A stretch of DNA of 64,000 bases from Fasciolopsis buskii (taxonomy: Eukaryota > Platyhelminthes > Trematoda > Plagiorchiida > Fasciolidae): assembly GCA_008360955.1 (NCBI GenBank), contig LUCM01006718.1:33202-97201 (forward strand). The letters run 5' to 3'. Under the pieces are notes generated by a model. That model did not search any database, had not been told where the DNA came from, and saw only the letters and a list, made by a program, of their open reading frames with translations. Made by a program: the position numbers and the translations under genes. Positions 12,701-21,876 of this stretch are shown here, one piece after another; the stretch's first letter is position 1, and the number at the start of each line of letters is the position of its first letter.

Positions 12701-15700
12701 ACGAAAGGTTACTATATTTCTTGCTTTATCGTGAGATTAATCCACACCCCATATCCGTTGAAACTTGAAGTGTCTAAATATTATTCAAATCTGCAGAATA
12801 GGTCCAATAAACTAGACAATGATGCATGAAATACCGGTCTTAACCTACCTCAGGATTAGAGCAAAGTACTTCTGGCATAAAATTGTAGCCTGAACTCTGT
12901 GGCCACCCTGGGATGTGACTGATTTTCCTCCGTGAAAGACGCGCTCTTGGCACAGTTTATTCATTTAATGTGGTGTAAACGGTGACCTTGTTCACTTTAA
13001 GACGCCGGAAGAGTTTAACCAGCTCACTGATTCACTGTCAGGATAGCAACCCGGACGACTAACGCAACGTGCTTAAATGATCCTGGCAGAAGGTGAACTT
13101 CGATGTAAATCAGGATCTTTCCTAAATGGAAATCTTCCTGTTTGTGATCAGCCTTGATTTTTGGATCTCCGTTAACCCAAATTACCCTAGTTGACAGAGA
13201 ATTATCTTCAGCTTGTAAATACGGACGTCACCATGAGTAAAGCACGCGAAAAATAGGCATTTCTGTTGGACAAGTGCGCTTATATAATTCGTGAATCAAA
13301 ACTACCACAAACGTAAGACCCTTCAAAAACGTTCATGAAAATTTCCATGCTCCAGTAGGACTTCATTCTTTATATTCAGACGGGTTCCCTGTGATAAGCA
13401 AGGTCACCTATGTTTAGCTGGTCCTATTACAGTCTGAAAACAGATATAGTAAGGAGAACCTATAAATAAACTCATGATATTTTCTAATGTACTAGAGCTC
13501 TCAGAATATTAACATGAGGAATTTTTGAGTGCATTACAACGGGCGGTATTTGTGCACTTGACCTTTGATCAATAACCGAATATCAAGCCAACACCATAGA
13601 CTTCTTAGATTGATAAATACCAATCAAGCCTTCGATATTTTTGAGGACAATTCATCCGATATACGACTACCAGGTGAGACGAAACTACCAAGTTATTAAA
13701 TCCGTCCACCTTATACAGTTTCTCTCTTGCAAGAATAAGGTTGGGCTTTGAGCTAATCCAGTCCTGTAACAGCATTTTGCACTTCGAAGGTGCAAAACGC
13801 ATCCCAAACATACCTATACTGTAAGCAAGACGATCAAGAAAATCTTGCAACCTGCTTGGCCCCTCACACAGTAGCACAACGTCGTCCGCATATTCTGAAT
13901 GAAACAGGTTCTCATCTGAGCGAATATCAATCCCATTACTCTCACCTGAGGATCGGGCCATCTCAATGACAAAGTTAAAAAGAAAATGTGCGAGGAGATA
14001 ACCTTGACAAACACCAATTCTCGTGGTGAATTCGGGTGAAACATCACCGTAAGCACGAAACCGGCTTCCACTATTGGCATACCGAGTTTGGATAGGTGAA
14101 ATAATTTTTTCCGGCACACCCTTTAGTGAGACAGCGCCAAAGAACTGCGCGATTGACTCAGTCGAATGCTGTTTTCAAATCAGGAAAGACAGAAGTCGTG
14201 GACCTACTGAACATGTGCCATGTCCCAAAATCCGTCGCAAAGTGAAATTTTGGTCAATACAACCACGGCCAGGACGGAAACCGACTCGATTCTCAAGCAC
14301 ACGCCTTTCGCGAGTACTAGATGATCGGTGGAGGATAATGCTCTCGAGCAGTTTGGATACAATGCTTAACAAACTAATTCCTCTGTAGTTTTCACATGAA
14401 GATCTATCATCTTTTCTGTGAATCGGTAAAAGCACCGATTCAAATCATTCCTTAGGAATCAATCCCCTAGGACTTTCGTTAACTACGACGCTAACACTTC
14501 GTCACTATTCTTGAAGACGACAGTCTATCTGATCCCGCATCCCTATCCATTTTAAGAAAACCTACATCCCAGGCCACTTCCATTTCAGATACATGACTGG
14601 TACCCACCCATACTGACTTACTTGCAGGCAAAAGTGAAAGGCCCACTCTGACCCTGGGTCAACTAAATAGCCCCTAAAGTGTTCTGTCCAACCGGCTACC
14701 CGACGGTCCTGAGAGTGAATCAGTGTCGTCGGATTCCTTCACCACCTCGCTTACCCTCGACATCCGTTGACCAGTATCCCTAATCGGTCGGTAGAGGTTG
14801 TGACTATTGCTGATAGCTGCAGTGTTTTTCATTTAATCATATCTCCCTACCTGACAGTGCTCCCGGTCATTTTTCAGACTCTTGGTTAGCCGAATAGTCA
14901 GCAACTTTTACGTCTTATTGTGTGTGACATCTGAAGAGAAGAGTTCTGTGAGCATCCAAAAGACCAGATGAAGATCTTACAAAAGCATTTCCCATTTTGA
15001 GGTTGAAAACGCATTCCAAACACACCTATGCTATCGTTTGGACAATCGAGAAAATTTTTTCTACTTAATTACGTGGGAACAGTTCGAACACTTTATGAAA
15101 CTGCCCCAATGAAAACCTCCAGCTTCCATGGCGCCGCTAACTATTGATGGATTGACCTACTGGAAACCAATTTCATCCAGACTTGTTTCAGCAAACTTTG
15201 ACGGCACCCGCACGATATTACCACGACTGCGATCTACACTCAGATTAATGGGGCAGATAAATAAGGCGAAGGTGAATTGCGCCAACATTTGCACCAAGCA
15301 ATTAATCGGATTTCAGGGGCCGGTGTGCTTCCCACCTGACAGGATTAGACCGTCCAGAAATGTACATCAGAAAAATCCTACGGGGAACTCAGCGGTACCA
15401 TTATGCATACAATAAGATTCAATTTCCGATAACCCATCTTACGAGAGGGTGACGTGGCAACATGGAATGAGAAAATGTACAGCGAACTTAGGTAAAGTAG
15501 GCGTCTCACGCCTTCGTGGTTGGGGTCCGAAAAACCCGTCAACTAGCTGGATGGAGACATTGAAGGATATAGCAGTGAAACATGAACAGTGGCGATCGTG
15601 TTGTCACTTTCTATCGAATCAGAAGGATTGAAAGAGAGCGTTTGTACAGTTAGACTGAGTTCTGTGTTGGCTGCAGCGGTATCTTATCTTTTCCACTCCC

Positions 15701-18700
15701 TGTTCCCCTTGGATATCCACTCTTTCAATAGAAACTTGTAACTCTGGGGAAAAGGCAGTAGTTAGTGAGGCTTCCCTTGCTGTTTAACGCTAAACGATGA
15801 TGACAATGAGAAAGCACCAACTTATGAAACATTCATTTCACTCTGAATTAATGAATCATGACTAGTTGCACGCTGACTAGCTACCGATGATGTCAACAAT
15901 TTATTCTTGCACTAGTGGTCAACTGATACTTTATATTCTTGCGGATTTCAGCGTTACATTCTGACTAATTTAAAGGACTAGTTCCAACGATGAAAATTTT
16001 TTGCTACTTTACAGTGCTTGCTTTTAACAGCACGCTTAAAGGTTGCATGACCATGGTACGTAAACTTCGTGACATGGAACCGCATAAGATCTCAATAAAT
16101 CAGTTATGGCAGTGAAATGGACGACAAAGAAATGCAGTCTGCCACCTTTTAATAGCGACAAACTCTTAATCCACTTGGCCACCCCCGGTCGCACGCGTGC
16201 TGTTATATGAACCGGCACTGATTTTACAACTAAGGAAGGATTAGTAAGACGAGTGTTATTGGCCTCTTATATTTGTCGCCATTATGAAACCAGGTTGCGG
16301 GAAGATGTGCAAGAGTATATCAACTTGAGCGATGGGATAACTGCGACAAACGGCAAGAATATGATAATTGCGATCGTAATCCGATTCGTAAAATCGCAAA
16401 TCTACTGGCTGTTTTCAAATAACTCCACCTTGGTTAGCGCTGCCAGAATTGTGACTACCGTGCCCGCTTGTCCGACGCCAACAGAATGGTTGTCTGTAGC
16501 ACTCGCTCCTATCACCCGATGAAGCACTTGTCAGCGTCAGGCTTAAAGAAAACGCATGCCATACAAAATCGACTAAATTACAGTGGGAGCCCGAGGGATG
16601 TTATTTATGAAGAGATGCAGAGCTTACTACAATGTAAAATTACGTCTTATAACGCACATGCTTCAAAACGCATGCCGTCGCCTTGATGGGTGCAACTTGT
16701 TTGTTGCCTCAGCCTATGCACCAACAGATTGTAGCCCAGATGCAGTCAAGGAAAATTTCCAACAGAAAATGCACCACCTCTTGCGCAAAGCAAGGTAGGG
16801 TGACATCGTGATTTTGGCACGGGACAAACGCTAGAGTAGGTGGGCTGTCCTCAAATGAGGCCCCTTTTCTCTCGATTCTTATCGTTCTGAAAACGGAGAA
16901 CGTTTGTCAGCTGTGCCCCGACTATCAATTGTTCCTCCATAGTACGAGCTTCAAATGTTCAAATCGCCGAAACGCCACCTGGCGTTCGTCCTCATCGAGT
17001 CAGCGGCGGACCCGAATCGACCACATCCATTAGCTACAAATGGCGGGGCTGCCTACAATACTGGCGGTCGTACTAGAGCACATCCCCTCGACTCCGACCA
17101 CGCGTTAGTATGCACTGATCTCTCAGTGTGCTTTGGTGGGATCGTAAAACGCGTGTTGCAGCGTCGGTTAGGTTGCGTTAAGCTCTCTGATCAGTCTTTC
17201 GCGGCGCATTGGTTTAAAACCTTGGACTGCCCCACCTTAAAGCACTAACGAGCACTGGTCGCTTGTCAAGAATGCCTTGCATTCTGCTGGTTTGGTGAGT
17301 TGTGGCCAGACCCGTCTCGTTGTGACACCCTGGATTTCTGATGAATCTTTGCGATTTCTTGGTGCATGCCAGTCCATCCTCGCTGGTAGCAAGTAGGATG
17401 AAGCAGGGCTAGTAACCAGAAGTGAAATCAGTGCAAGCTTGCGTAGGGATGGCGAGATCTGATGGTCTTAAGGAGCTTTGGAGATGGAACATGCTGCAGC
17501 CATGGGAAATTACCGCAAGCTGTTTTATCTCATACGAGCTACCCGTAGGAAAGCATTAGGTGAGCGAAACGATTTGTGAAGCTGAGAGTTCGCCTATCCA
17601 CAACCTGCAGCGCCGTCTTGTAAGCTGGGTGTAGCACTTTTAGCCAAAATTTAACAGGCCCTCAGCGTCTGCGCCTCCGGCAGCTATTCCGGCAAGCATC
17701 CGGTAGCCTGTTACAACAGATCCCCTTACTCTGGCGGGATCCTCAGGGAAATCCGATCCTTAGGACGTCATAAAGCGCCAGGGTCCGATGGGGTTTCCCC
17801 AACTCTATTTAAAGATAGAGGAGTGGAACTAGTCAGAGAACTTCAATTTTTTTCTCCAAAATTTGGTACTTCTAGGTCTCTTCGTCATGGACGGAGTCTA
17901 TCAGTGTCCCCATCTTTAAACTACGCTAACCATAGGGGTATCAGCTTAATCCCGATGGCTTCATAGCTGCTTGCGTCCGCCATTCTTCGTAGGCTATACA
18001 ACATGCGTGAAGGACAAACTCGAGGAACAGACCGGGTTTCGCGCTGGCTGTGGATGCTTCACCTTCCAAAAGGTGTTAGAGCACCGTTTTACCTTCCAAA
18101 GGCCAACGAACATCTTGTTTTTGGACATTCGTGCACTACGCTACTGTTTGCTGGGGAATACAGTACTTGAGAATATACTGCACCGTCATACGTCAGGTCG
18201 GGTTAGGGCTTACGGTCAGCTTTCGCCAACCTTCGTCGTCTCCAGTGGAGTGTGGTAAGACCACCCTATGTCCCCATTTCTACTCAATTTGTCATAGATG
18301 ATATTCTATATAACCTGGAGTTGAACTCATCCCAGGGAACAGAGTTGTTGAATTAGAGTATGCCGATGGTATGGCCTTGCTGAGTGACAATGCACAGCCA
18401 ATTCAACGCGCGTTCGACCGCTTGGCTCTAGGCACGGTATGTTTTGCACCCTCAAAATGCAATGTACTTCAACACTGGCAAGAGCCTGTACCTGGGCTCA
18501 CCTTTTGTAGTGACCGGCTAGAGGTAGTCAATAGCTTTAAGTACCTCGGGAATCTGACCACACCTAGTGATGTCGGGAAGGAGGTCACGTCACGAACTGC
18601 GAAAGCCAGAGTAGCTTTCGCGAACTTGCGACACTTGTGGCGCCGCCATGACACCCAGTTTTTCCTCAGTGGAAGGGTGTACAATACCATAGTTCATAGT

Positions 18701-21700
18701 GTCCTTCCTTAGGGTTGTGAGACCTGATTTCTCCTTGTTGAAGGTGCCCGGCGACTTTGTTTTCGGCCGCCGATGTCTCCGAAGCATTGCTCGTATCTGG
18801 TGAAAACATCGGGTGAGCAAAGACGAGATGGGTTTTCGTGTTAAGTGCAGGCAATCGTCTTCTGACTGAGATAATCGCTCTGCGTCACCTTCGGTGGCTT
18901 GGACACATTGCGTATGCCTGTCCATCGTCTACCCTTTCGAACTCTTTGCACGTGCTGGACAAGGCTGAAGCGAAGCGACGGTCAGGCTATGAATTGGCGT
19001 AGATGTGTGAAGAGGTTACCTTCACCTTTGGCTTCGATTAGTGCTTCCCGCCTTCCTGGTTTGGGGCCCAAGAGATGAGAATTGTTGTTGGTTAGAGACG
19101 CTGAGAGATATGGCTCAGAATCGAAATCAGTGGCGCGAACGCTGTATGGCATGTCTGTCGCACTCATCCCGCTTGAAAGTAACCCGGAAATGACGAAAAA
19201 ATTACAAAATGTGTACGGTGGAAACAAAAAAACTGGCTTGTTATGGTTTGTTATTTTCTCCCCGTTTTTTCACTTGTGAAGTTCCATTTACATGTTGTTG
19301 CGTTGGCACCATGCTTGTCTTCAAGCCGGTGTATTATATACGTGTATATGTCATCATCATCACCACCATCGTTCAGCGTTAAACAGCAAAGCAAGCCTCA
19401 CTGGCCGCTGTATACATATGTATATATATGTATATATATATATATATATGTATGTATTAGAGGCTAGAAAGAGTACGCTGAGATATAACGTATATTGTGA
19501 CGTTTCGATCCAAACTATATATAGATCGCAAGACAGTGAATCAAGAGCCAGAAAGGTAACCGTGCTGTGAACTGCCGATTCCGTTAAAATTTCCTGCTTC
19601 AAATAATCGCTTCTTAGTGAAGCGGCAGGACACGTTATACCCCAACAAGGTAATAAAACAGAATTGAGTGAATTAATTCGGCCGATTGCTCAGTCGGTCT
19701 ACAAACCACCCAATAGGCCAAACAAAGTCAACCCCTACAGTGTAGTGCAAAATTCAACTGCGACCTTCCAATTATCATTGAAAACTCCAAGGTCAACCTC
19801 AAGCTGAGTATAAAAGCCGCTGGCGAAGCAAACATTCCCCGGAAGTTCTGGAGACTTTTTTACCGTGAAAACAAGGATGTACTCATCGTTCAAAATATTG
19901 GGTTTGACTTTGCTCCATAGAGAATCACTTGAAAATTGCGTCTAACTCACTGGATAAAACGCCTCCAAATGTTTTAGTGGAGTCAACGATGGATGTTCTC
20001 AGGTTCCGAGGGCTACTCATCCCGGACGTCTCGCAAAATGCTCCCGTAAGACAAAGTTTTAAACAGTTTCTGCTGAGGAGGTCCTGTAAATTACCCTGTC
20101 GCGGCAGAGTTGCTTTCACTAAATTGCAACGTCGAAGGCGAATGCTTGGCCTTGGCCGCCGGTTTGACTGATTTCTCGTAATCAGTCTATGGCGATGACT
20201 GAACTCTGATTCCGGGCCAACATAGACAGGGTACGGAGCACACGATTCTATGCTCATCGACATCTGTGACAAAGAGGTGTGGTGGGCACCCAGGATGTTT
20301 GGTCTCATCGAAAAGGGATATGAAGTGAGTAGTCGGTCACCGGCTTCCAGTGGGTTACGAGACATTAAAATCATTCTGTTGCCTTGGAAAATGGACTATT
20401 TGGTCAATGGCTAGGGGTAGGGTCTCTAGCGTCAACCCTTTGGTTCGAGTAGTACCATACTCACAGAGGAACTCTAGATCTCGACTTTCTACGGAATGTG
20501 AAGGTAAAAAAACTGAAAGGGCTAGTTTGTGTGCTGAAATCTGCACAGTAGGTCTTTTTATTGCATTTCATTTTCACTGTTTTCTTTCTTCGTCATGGCC
20601 CTTATGGCACCTAATCTGTAGGTAAATCAGTGTTAAATGTACATGTTGGACGAAACCACCATAGAATTTTGTGATACTTTGATGCGACTAGGAGCCAAGT
20701 GCTATCCAGAATGGCAATTCTACTTTTGAATGCGAAAAATGAAACAGTTTATCAATTCTCACTGAGAGCCAAATATCGACCATTAACCATAAAGGTTGAA
20801 AGTGTCATTATGTTGACTTACTTTGCAACAATTACACGAGCACAGACGCTCGCGCCATCCTGAAGACCAGAACACAGAGGATGATTCTGGCCCATTTGTA
20901 AGAGCTAAATCTTCCAAGTCGAACTGATACGGGTTTTTGACCTTCAAATCCGAATTAGCGATCAGATTTAGAAGATGGCAACTGAATGGCTTGACATCAC
21001 CAGTGGAGTAGTTCGAAGACCGATCTAGCCGTAAACGCTTGCGGCCGCATTCATTTTCACGGTTATCTTCATCTTGCTCGTGCTCACGTCCGACAATAGA
21101 TTCACTGAGCAAGGCAGACGGTGGCTGTTCTTTTTCATGTATCGCATACAGCCTGAGGAAAGGGTGCTTCTGGACACAATGAAAGCAAGTCATTTCTTCA
21201 TATTCTTCGGGCACAGTCTGCCCACTGTTTAGATTTAAGTGCTTCAAAATCCTTTATGTAACTGAGGAACTTACTTCGGCATGGAACCAATCTTCACAGA
21301 TACCACACTGAATCATCTCTTCAATGCCCTAAGAAGGGAAGCTCAAAATATCGTCCTTAACCTACTTCATAGTTTTCATCCGGATACGGTCGCTGACACG
21401 TGCAGTATCTGTTCGCAAAATTTGAGTTGTATTGGTTATCGACATTTTCATCATCTTTTTCCTACTCATTAGACGGTTGAAGAAATTGTGGAAAACTCAC
21501 TTCCCAGAGAGTACAATGGAACCCATTAAATTTTGCGTTGCCGCAATCACAACGGAAATTTCGTTTCGTGTATAGTTCGATAATATCGTGCCCTTCGTGA
21601 CAATTGATAGAACATGGATAACAAAACCCTGCGGAAGTGCTGGAAATATCCAAGCATGTCCGACAAGTATAAAGTGCTTGGCGCTTCATATAACCCTGGG

Positions 21701-21852
21701 AAGCAGTAGATTCCTCATTCAATACCATCTACCTTTGTAAAGCTGCAAACTGCCTGATTATCTATTCCTCCCATGACTAACGCCTTCTCTTCATCTATGG
21801 ATGCAAAAACGTCGACCAAATCCACTACACCATCACTTTCATCAGCAGCCAT
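6612..21852 (-). CDS. UBR7: UBR7-type E3 ubiquitin ligase (UBR box + PHD), 3' end missing
   Basis: Six minus-strand exons join without breaking frame: 21852-21733, 21695-21501, 21461-21366, 21328-21275, 21241-20822 and 6783-6612. Together they give 352 codons plus one base. Every intron is GT-AG, and introns 1-5 are phase 0. The order of domains matches UBR7: an acidic N-terminus with LVDV, the UBR box (about residues 47-100), a PHD finger (about 124-185), a variable acidic linker, the WRERLCSCNCC motif, and an FLLDPEDT..YE block. Human UBR7 is about 425 residues, so roughly 70 C-terminal residues are missing here. In other animals UBR7 is a single-subunit RING-less ligase linked to histone H2B ubiquitination. 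That activity is known for the family, not shown here. No stop or frameshift interrupts any exon, so the gene is probably live. Confidence 0.9.
6840..8525. other. Unassigned intronic DNA
   Basis: The longest frame (7164-7532, plus, 122 codons) is basic and Ser-rich with no motif I know. Nothing else is supported. Confidence 0.4.
8530..8965 (-). mobile_element. RTE-like LINE, 3' end only
   Basis: On the minus strand, a degenerate C-terminal tail near 8960-8790 (WK.EPMWR, then a W..ED..MN.EWW-like end) leads into a 3' untranslated region. That region ends at the family's terminal motif, CGCTGAACGAAGATGATG-like, next to 8533. The same terminus occurs at 15808, 19351, 50421 and 63587. The copy is 5'-truncated. 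Confidence 0.75.
9020..10190 (+). pseudogene. RTE-like LINE, RT and C-terminal fragment
   Basis: Pieces in shifting frames follow the family order. Near 9165 there is a KYRENWWVEMAEAASTG linker. An RT segment follows with LLRALYSH and RQGCPVS. The catalytic box reads CADD instead of YADD (9594-9605, DCADDVLCL). Then come APFGMCFA and, from 9907, SSVLLYGCKTW, FGHRCLRSMARIAW and LRWLGHV near 10120. At least six frameshifts or stops were needed to follow it. It starts back-to-back with the minus-strand copy at 8530-8965. Confidence 0.75.
10191..11289. other. Unassigned intronic DNA
   Basis: No recognisable coding sequence. A short piece at about 10616-10635 (ACGTGTAACTCTCGG) resembles the LINE 3' untranslated region seen at 63670, so part of this may be the eroded tail of the upstream copy. 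Confidence 0.4.
11290..11830 (-). pseudogene. RTE-like LINE, C-terminal fragment
   Basis: On the minus strand from about 11765, the reading is EDMRTLSIFGDRCLRTIDR, then RKVMRSMVL, then LKWLGHVLRM near 11590. This is the same post-RT region found in the other LINE copies, but a divergent version, so probably another subfamily. Stops occur within it and no RT core is attached. Confidence 0.7.
12062..12250 (+). repeat. tRNA-derived SINE
   Basis: A tRNA-like head starts GGCGGTAGCC. The A-box-like TAGCCAAAAGGATAAGG is at 12067-12083 and a perfect B-box, GGATTCGAATCC, at 12110-12121. After the tRNA-like part comes an unrelated body, then an A-rich tail (about 12210-12250). The poor acceptor-stem pairing and the long tail argue against a working tRNA gene and for a SINE. 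Confidence 0.65.
12251..13599. other. Unassigned intronic DNA
   Basis: No open frame of note and no recognisable repeat. I see nothing in it that I can support. Confidence 0.4.
13600..14830 (-). pseudogene. RTE-like LINE, reverse transcriptase fragment
   Basis: Read leftward from about 14800, there is an SRVSEVVKESDDTDS linker. IHRKDDRSSCENYRGISLLSIVSKLL follows (14430 downward), then VGFRPGRGCIDQNFTLRRIL. After a break come RIGVCQGYLLAHFLFNFVIE and EYADDVVLL, with the YADD box intact at 13892-13881. FAPSKCKMLLQDW and the start of the next block follow. This is the standard order of LINE RT palm motifs. It is truncated at both ends and broken by stops near 14175 and 14435. Confidence 0.85.
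14831..15439. other. Unassigned intronic DNA
   Basis: No clear coding signal. Around 14990-15050 there are scattered words resembling the RT region of the neighbouring LINE, too weak to annotate. Confidence 0.35.
15440..15810 (+). mobile_element. RTE-like LINE, 3' end only
   Basis: The frame from 15449 encodes the extreme C-terminus of the family: TWQHGMRKC, then LRGWGPK, SWMETLKDIAV, and a final WRSCCHFLS. It is followed by about 170 bp of 3' untranslated region and the terminus GCTGTTTAACGCTAAACGATGATGA at about 15780-15805. The same protein end and terminus are seen in the copies ending at 50421 and 63587. Confidence 0.85.
16075..16188 (-). repeat. tRNA-like element (probable SINE head)
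   Basis: On the minus strand, GGGGGTGGCCAAGTGGATTAAGAG (ending at 16163) strongly resembles the acceptor start and A-box of a Leu/Ser-type tRNA. A degenerate B-box-like GGTTCCATG occurs near 16082, farther away than in a normal tRNA. It is probably an eroded tRNA-derived element. Confidence 0.4.
16440..19230 (+). pseudogene. RTE-like LINE, nearly full-length, degenerate
   Basis: The endonuclease domain begins near 16690 (FVASAYAPTDCSPDAVKENF) and reaches DSDHALVCTDLS near 17090-17130. A linker with LVVTPWISDESLRFLG (about 17310) and MEHAAAMGNYRKLFYLIRA (about 17490) follows. The RT contains RHKAPGSDGVSPTLFKD (about 17770) and a catalytic box changed to YADG (18359-18370). It also has RLALGTVCFAPSKC and FKYLGNLTTPSDVG. 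The C-terminal region with LRMPVHRLP (about 18910) and SRLPGLGPK (about 19050) closes it. More than ten stops or shifts lie between these pieces. With Asp lost from the YADD box it cannot copy itself. Confidence 0.85.
19345..19410 (-). mobile_element. RTE-like LINE 3' terminus (about 65 bp remnant)
   Basis: This is the reverse complement of the family's last about 50 bp (CAGCGGCCAGTGAGGCTTGC onward), followed by a short (TGA)n-like tail. It is severely 5'-truncated. Its truncated end runs straight into a TA microsatellite. Confidence 0.8.
19411..19458. repeat. (TA)n-rich microsatellite
   Basis: TATATATG/TA repeats occupy this stretch, adjacent to the truncated end of the LINE tail. Confidence 0.9.
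19460..20821. other. Unassigned intronic DNA next to UBR7 exon 5
   Basis: The longest frame (20374-19925, minus, 149 codons) is Ser/Arg-rich without known motifs, and an overlapping plus-strand frame is equally open. I take both as chance. Confidence 0.4.
20822..21241 (-). CDS. UBR7: UBR7 exon 5 (end of PHD, linker, Cys motif)
   Basis: The exon is 140 codons and starts HLNLNSGQTVPEEYEEMTC. The first residues complete the PHD His and provide its last Cys pair (CFHC, about residues 174-177). The middle is an acidic, variable linker. The end, VFWSSGWRERLCSCNCCK, matches the conserved Trp-Arg and Cys cluster of UBR7. The donor AAA|GTAAGT is perfect. The acceptor GATTTTGAAG|CAC was chosen because it keeps frame and gives WFHAE-HL, as in the family. 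The alternative AG at 21253-21252 would shift the frame. Confidence 0.92.
21242..21274 (-). other. UBR7 intron 4 (33 bp)
   Basis: GTAAGT donor and TTTTGAAG acceptor, phase 0. It interrupts the PHD finger between WFHAE and HL. Confidence 0.85.
21275..21328 (-). CDS. UBR7: UBR7 exon 4 (18 codons, PHD core)
   Basis: GIEEMIQCGICEDWFHAE supplies the central Cys pair (QCGIC) and the Trp-Phe-His of the PHD finger. The exon is bounded by TTCTTAG and GTAAGT. Confidence 0.93.
21329..21365 (-). other. UBR7 intron 3 (37 bp)
   Basis: GTAGGT donor and CCCTTCTTAG acceptor, phase 0. Confidence 0.9.
21366..21461 (-). CDS. UBR7: UBR7 exon 3 (32 codons, start of PHD)
   Basis: It begins EKDDENVDNQYNSNF and contains RYCTCQRPYPD, the first Cys pair of the UBR7 PHD finger. 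It ends ENYE at a GTAGGT donor. Confidence 0.93.
21462..21500 (-). other. UBR7 intron 2 (39 bp)
   Basis: GTGAGT donor and AATGAGTAG acceptor, phase 0. Although 39 is divisible by three, the acceptor TAG is an in-frame stop, so retaining the intron would end the protein. Confidence 0.92.
21501..21695 (-). CDS. UBR7: UBR7 exon 2 (UBR box)
   Basis: The exon has 65 codons. YMKRQALYTCRTC starts the UBR box. CYPCSINCHEGHDI holds the Cys/His zinc ligands, and YTKRNFRCDCGNAKF is the strongly conserved end. The UBR box normally reads N-terminal degradation signals, but in UBR7 its ligand role is less certain. It is preceded by a 37-bp intron (21696-21732). An upstream ATG at 21726, in the same frame, lies inside that intron and is not the start. 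Confidence 0.95.
21696..21732 (-). other. UBR7 intron 1 (37 bp)
   Basis: GTAGAT donor and GCTTCCCAG acceptor, phase 0. Splicing joins CSFTK to GYMKRQALY, matching the known protein with no gap. Confidence 0.88.
21733..21852 (-). CDS. UBR7: UBR7 exon 1 (start codon, acidic N-terminus)
   Basis: ATG at 21852 opens MAADESDGVVDLVDVFASID, 40 codons in all. VVDLVDV and the acidic run match the family N-terminus (VVSLVDV in human). The ATG has a purine at -3 and G at +4. Confidence 0.9.
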
Positions 21853-21876
21853 TTCTGAAAATGAATAAAATAACAT
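21853..21876 (-). promoter_or_regulatory. 3' splice acceptor immediately before the UBR7 start codon
   Basis: A T-rich tract ending TTTTCAG at 21855 stands two bases upstream of the UBR7 ATG. It could be a spliced-leader trans-splice acceptor, which flatworms use widely, or the end of an ordinary 5' untranslated intron. Sequence alone cannot separate the two. Confidence 0.6.

Larger units (their letters stand above)
6784..20821 (-). other. UBR7 intron 5 (14,038 bp), transposon-filled
   Basis: The donor AAA|GTAAGT is at 20821 and the acceptor ...AACAG at 6784. It is more than 350 times longer than any of introns 1-4. Nearly all recognisable content is LINE debris in both orientations, plus two tRNA-like elements and TA repeats, which are listed separately. 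I saw no other host exon inside it. Confidence 0.85.

Noticed and set aside
19292..19570. His-run protein (ICHHHHHHR)
   Set aside because: The His run is the reverse complement of the LINE (TGA)n tail.
21462..21728. Single-exon reading of the UBR box starting at 21728
   Set aside because: The ATG at 21728-21726 and the end after WE lie inside introns 1 and 2. The spliced model fits the UBR7 family on both sides.
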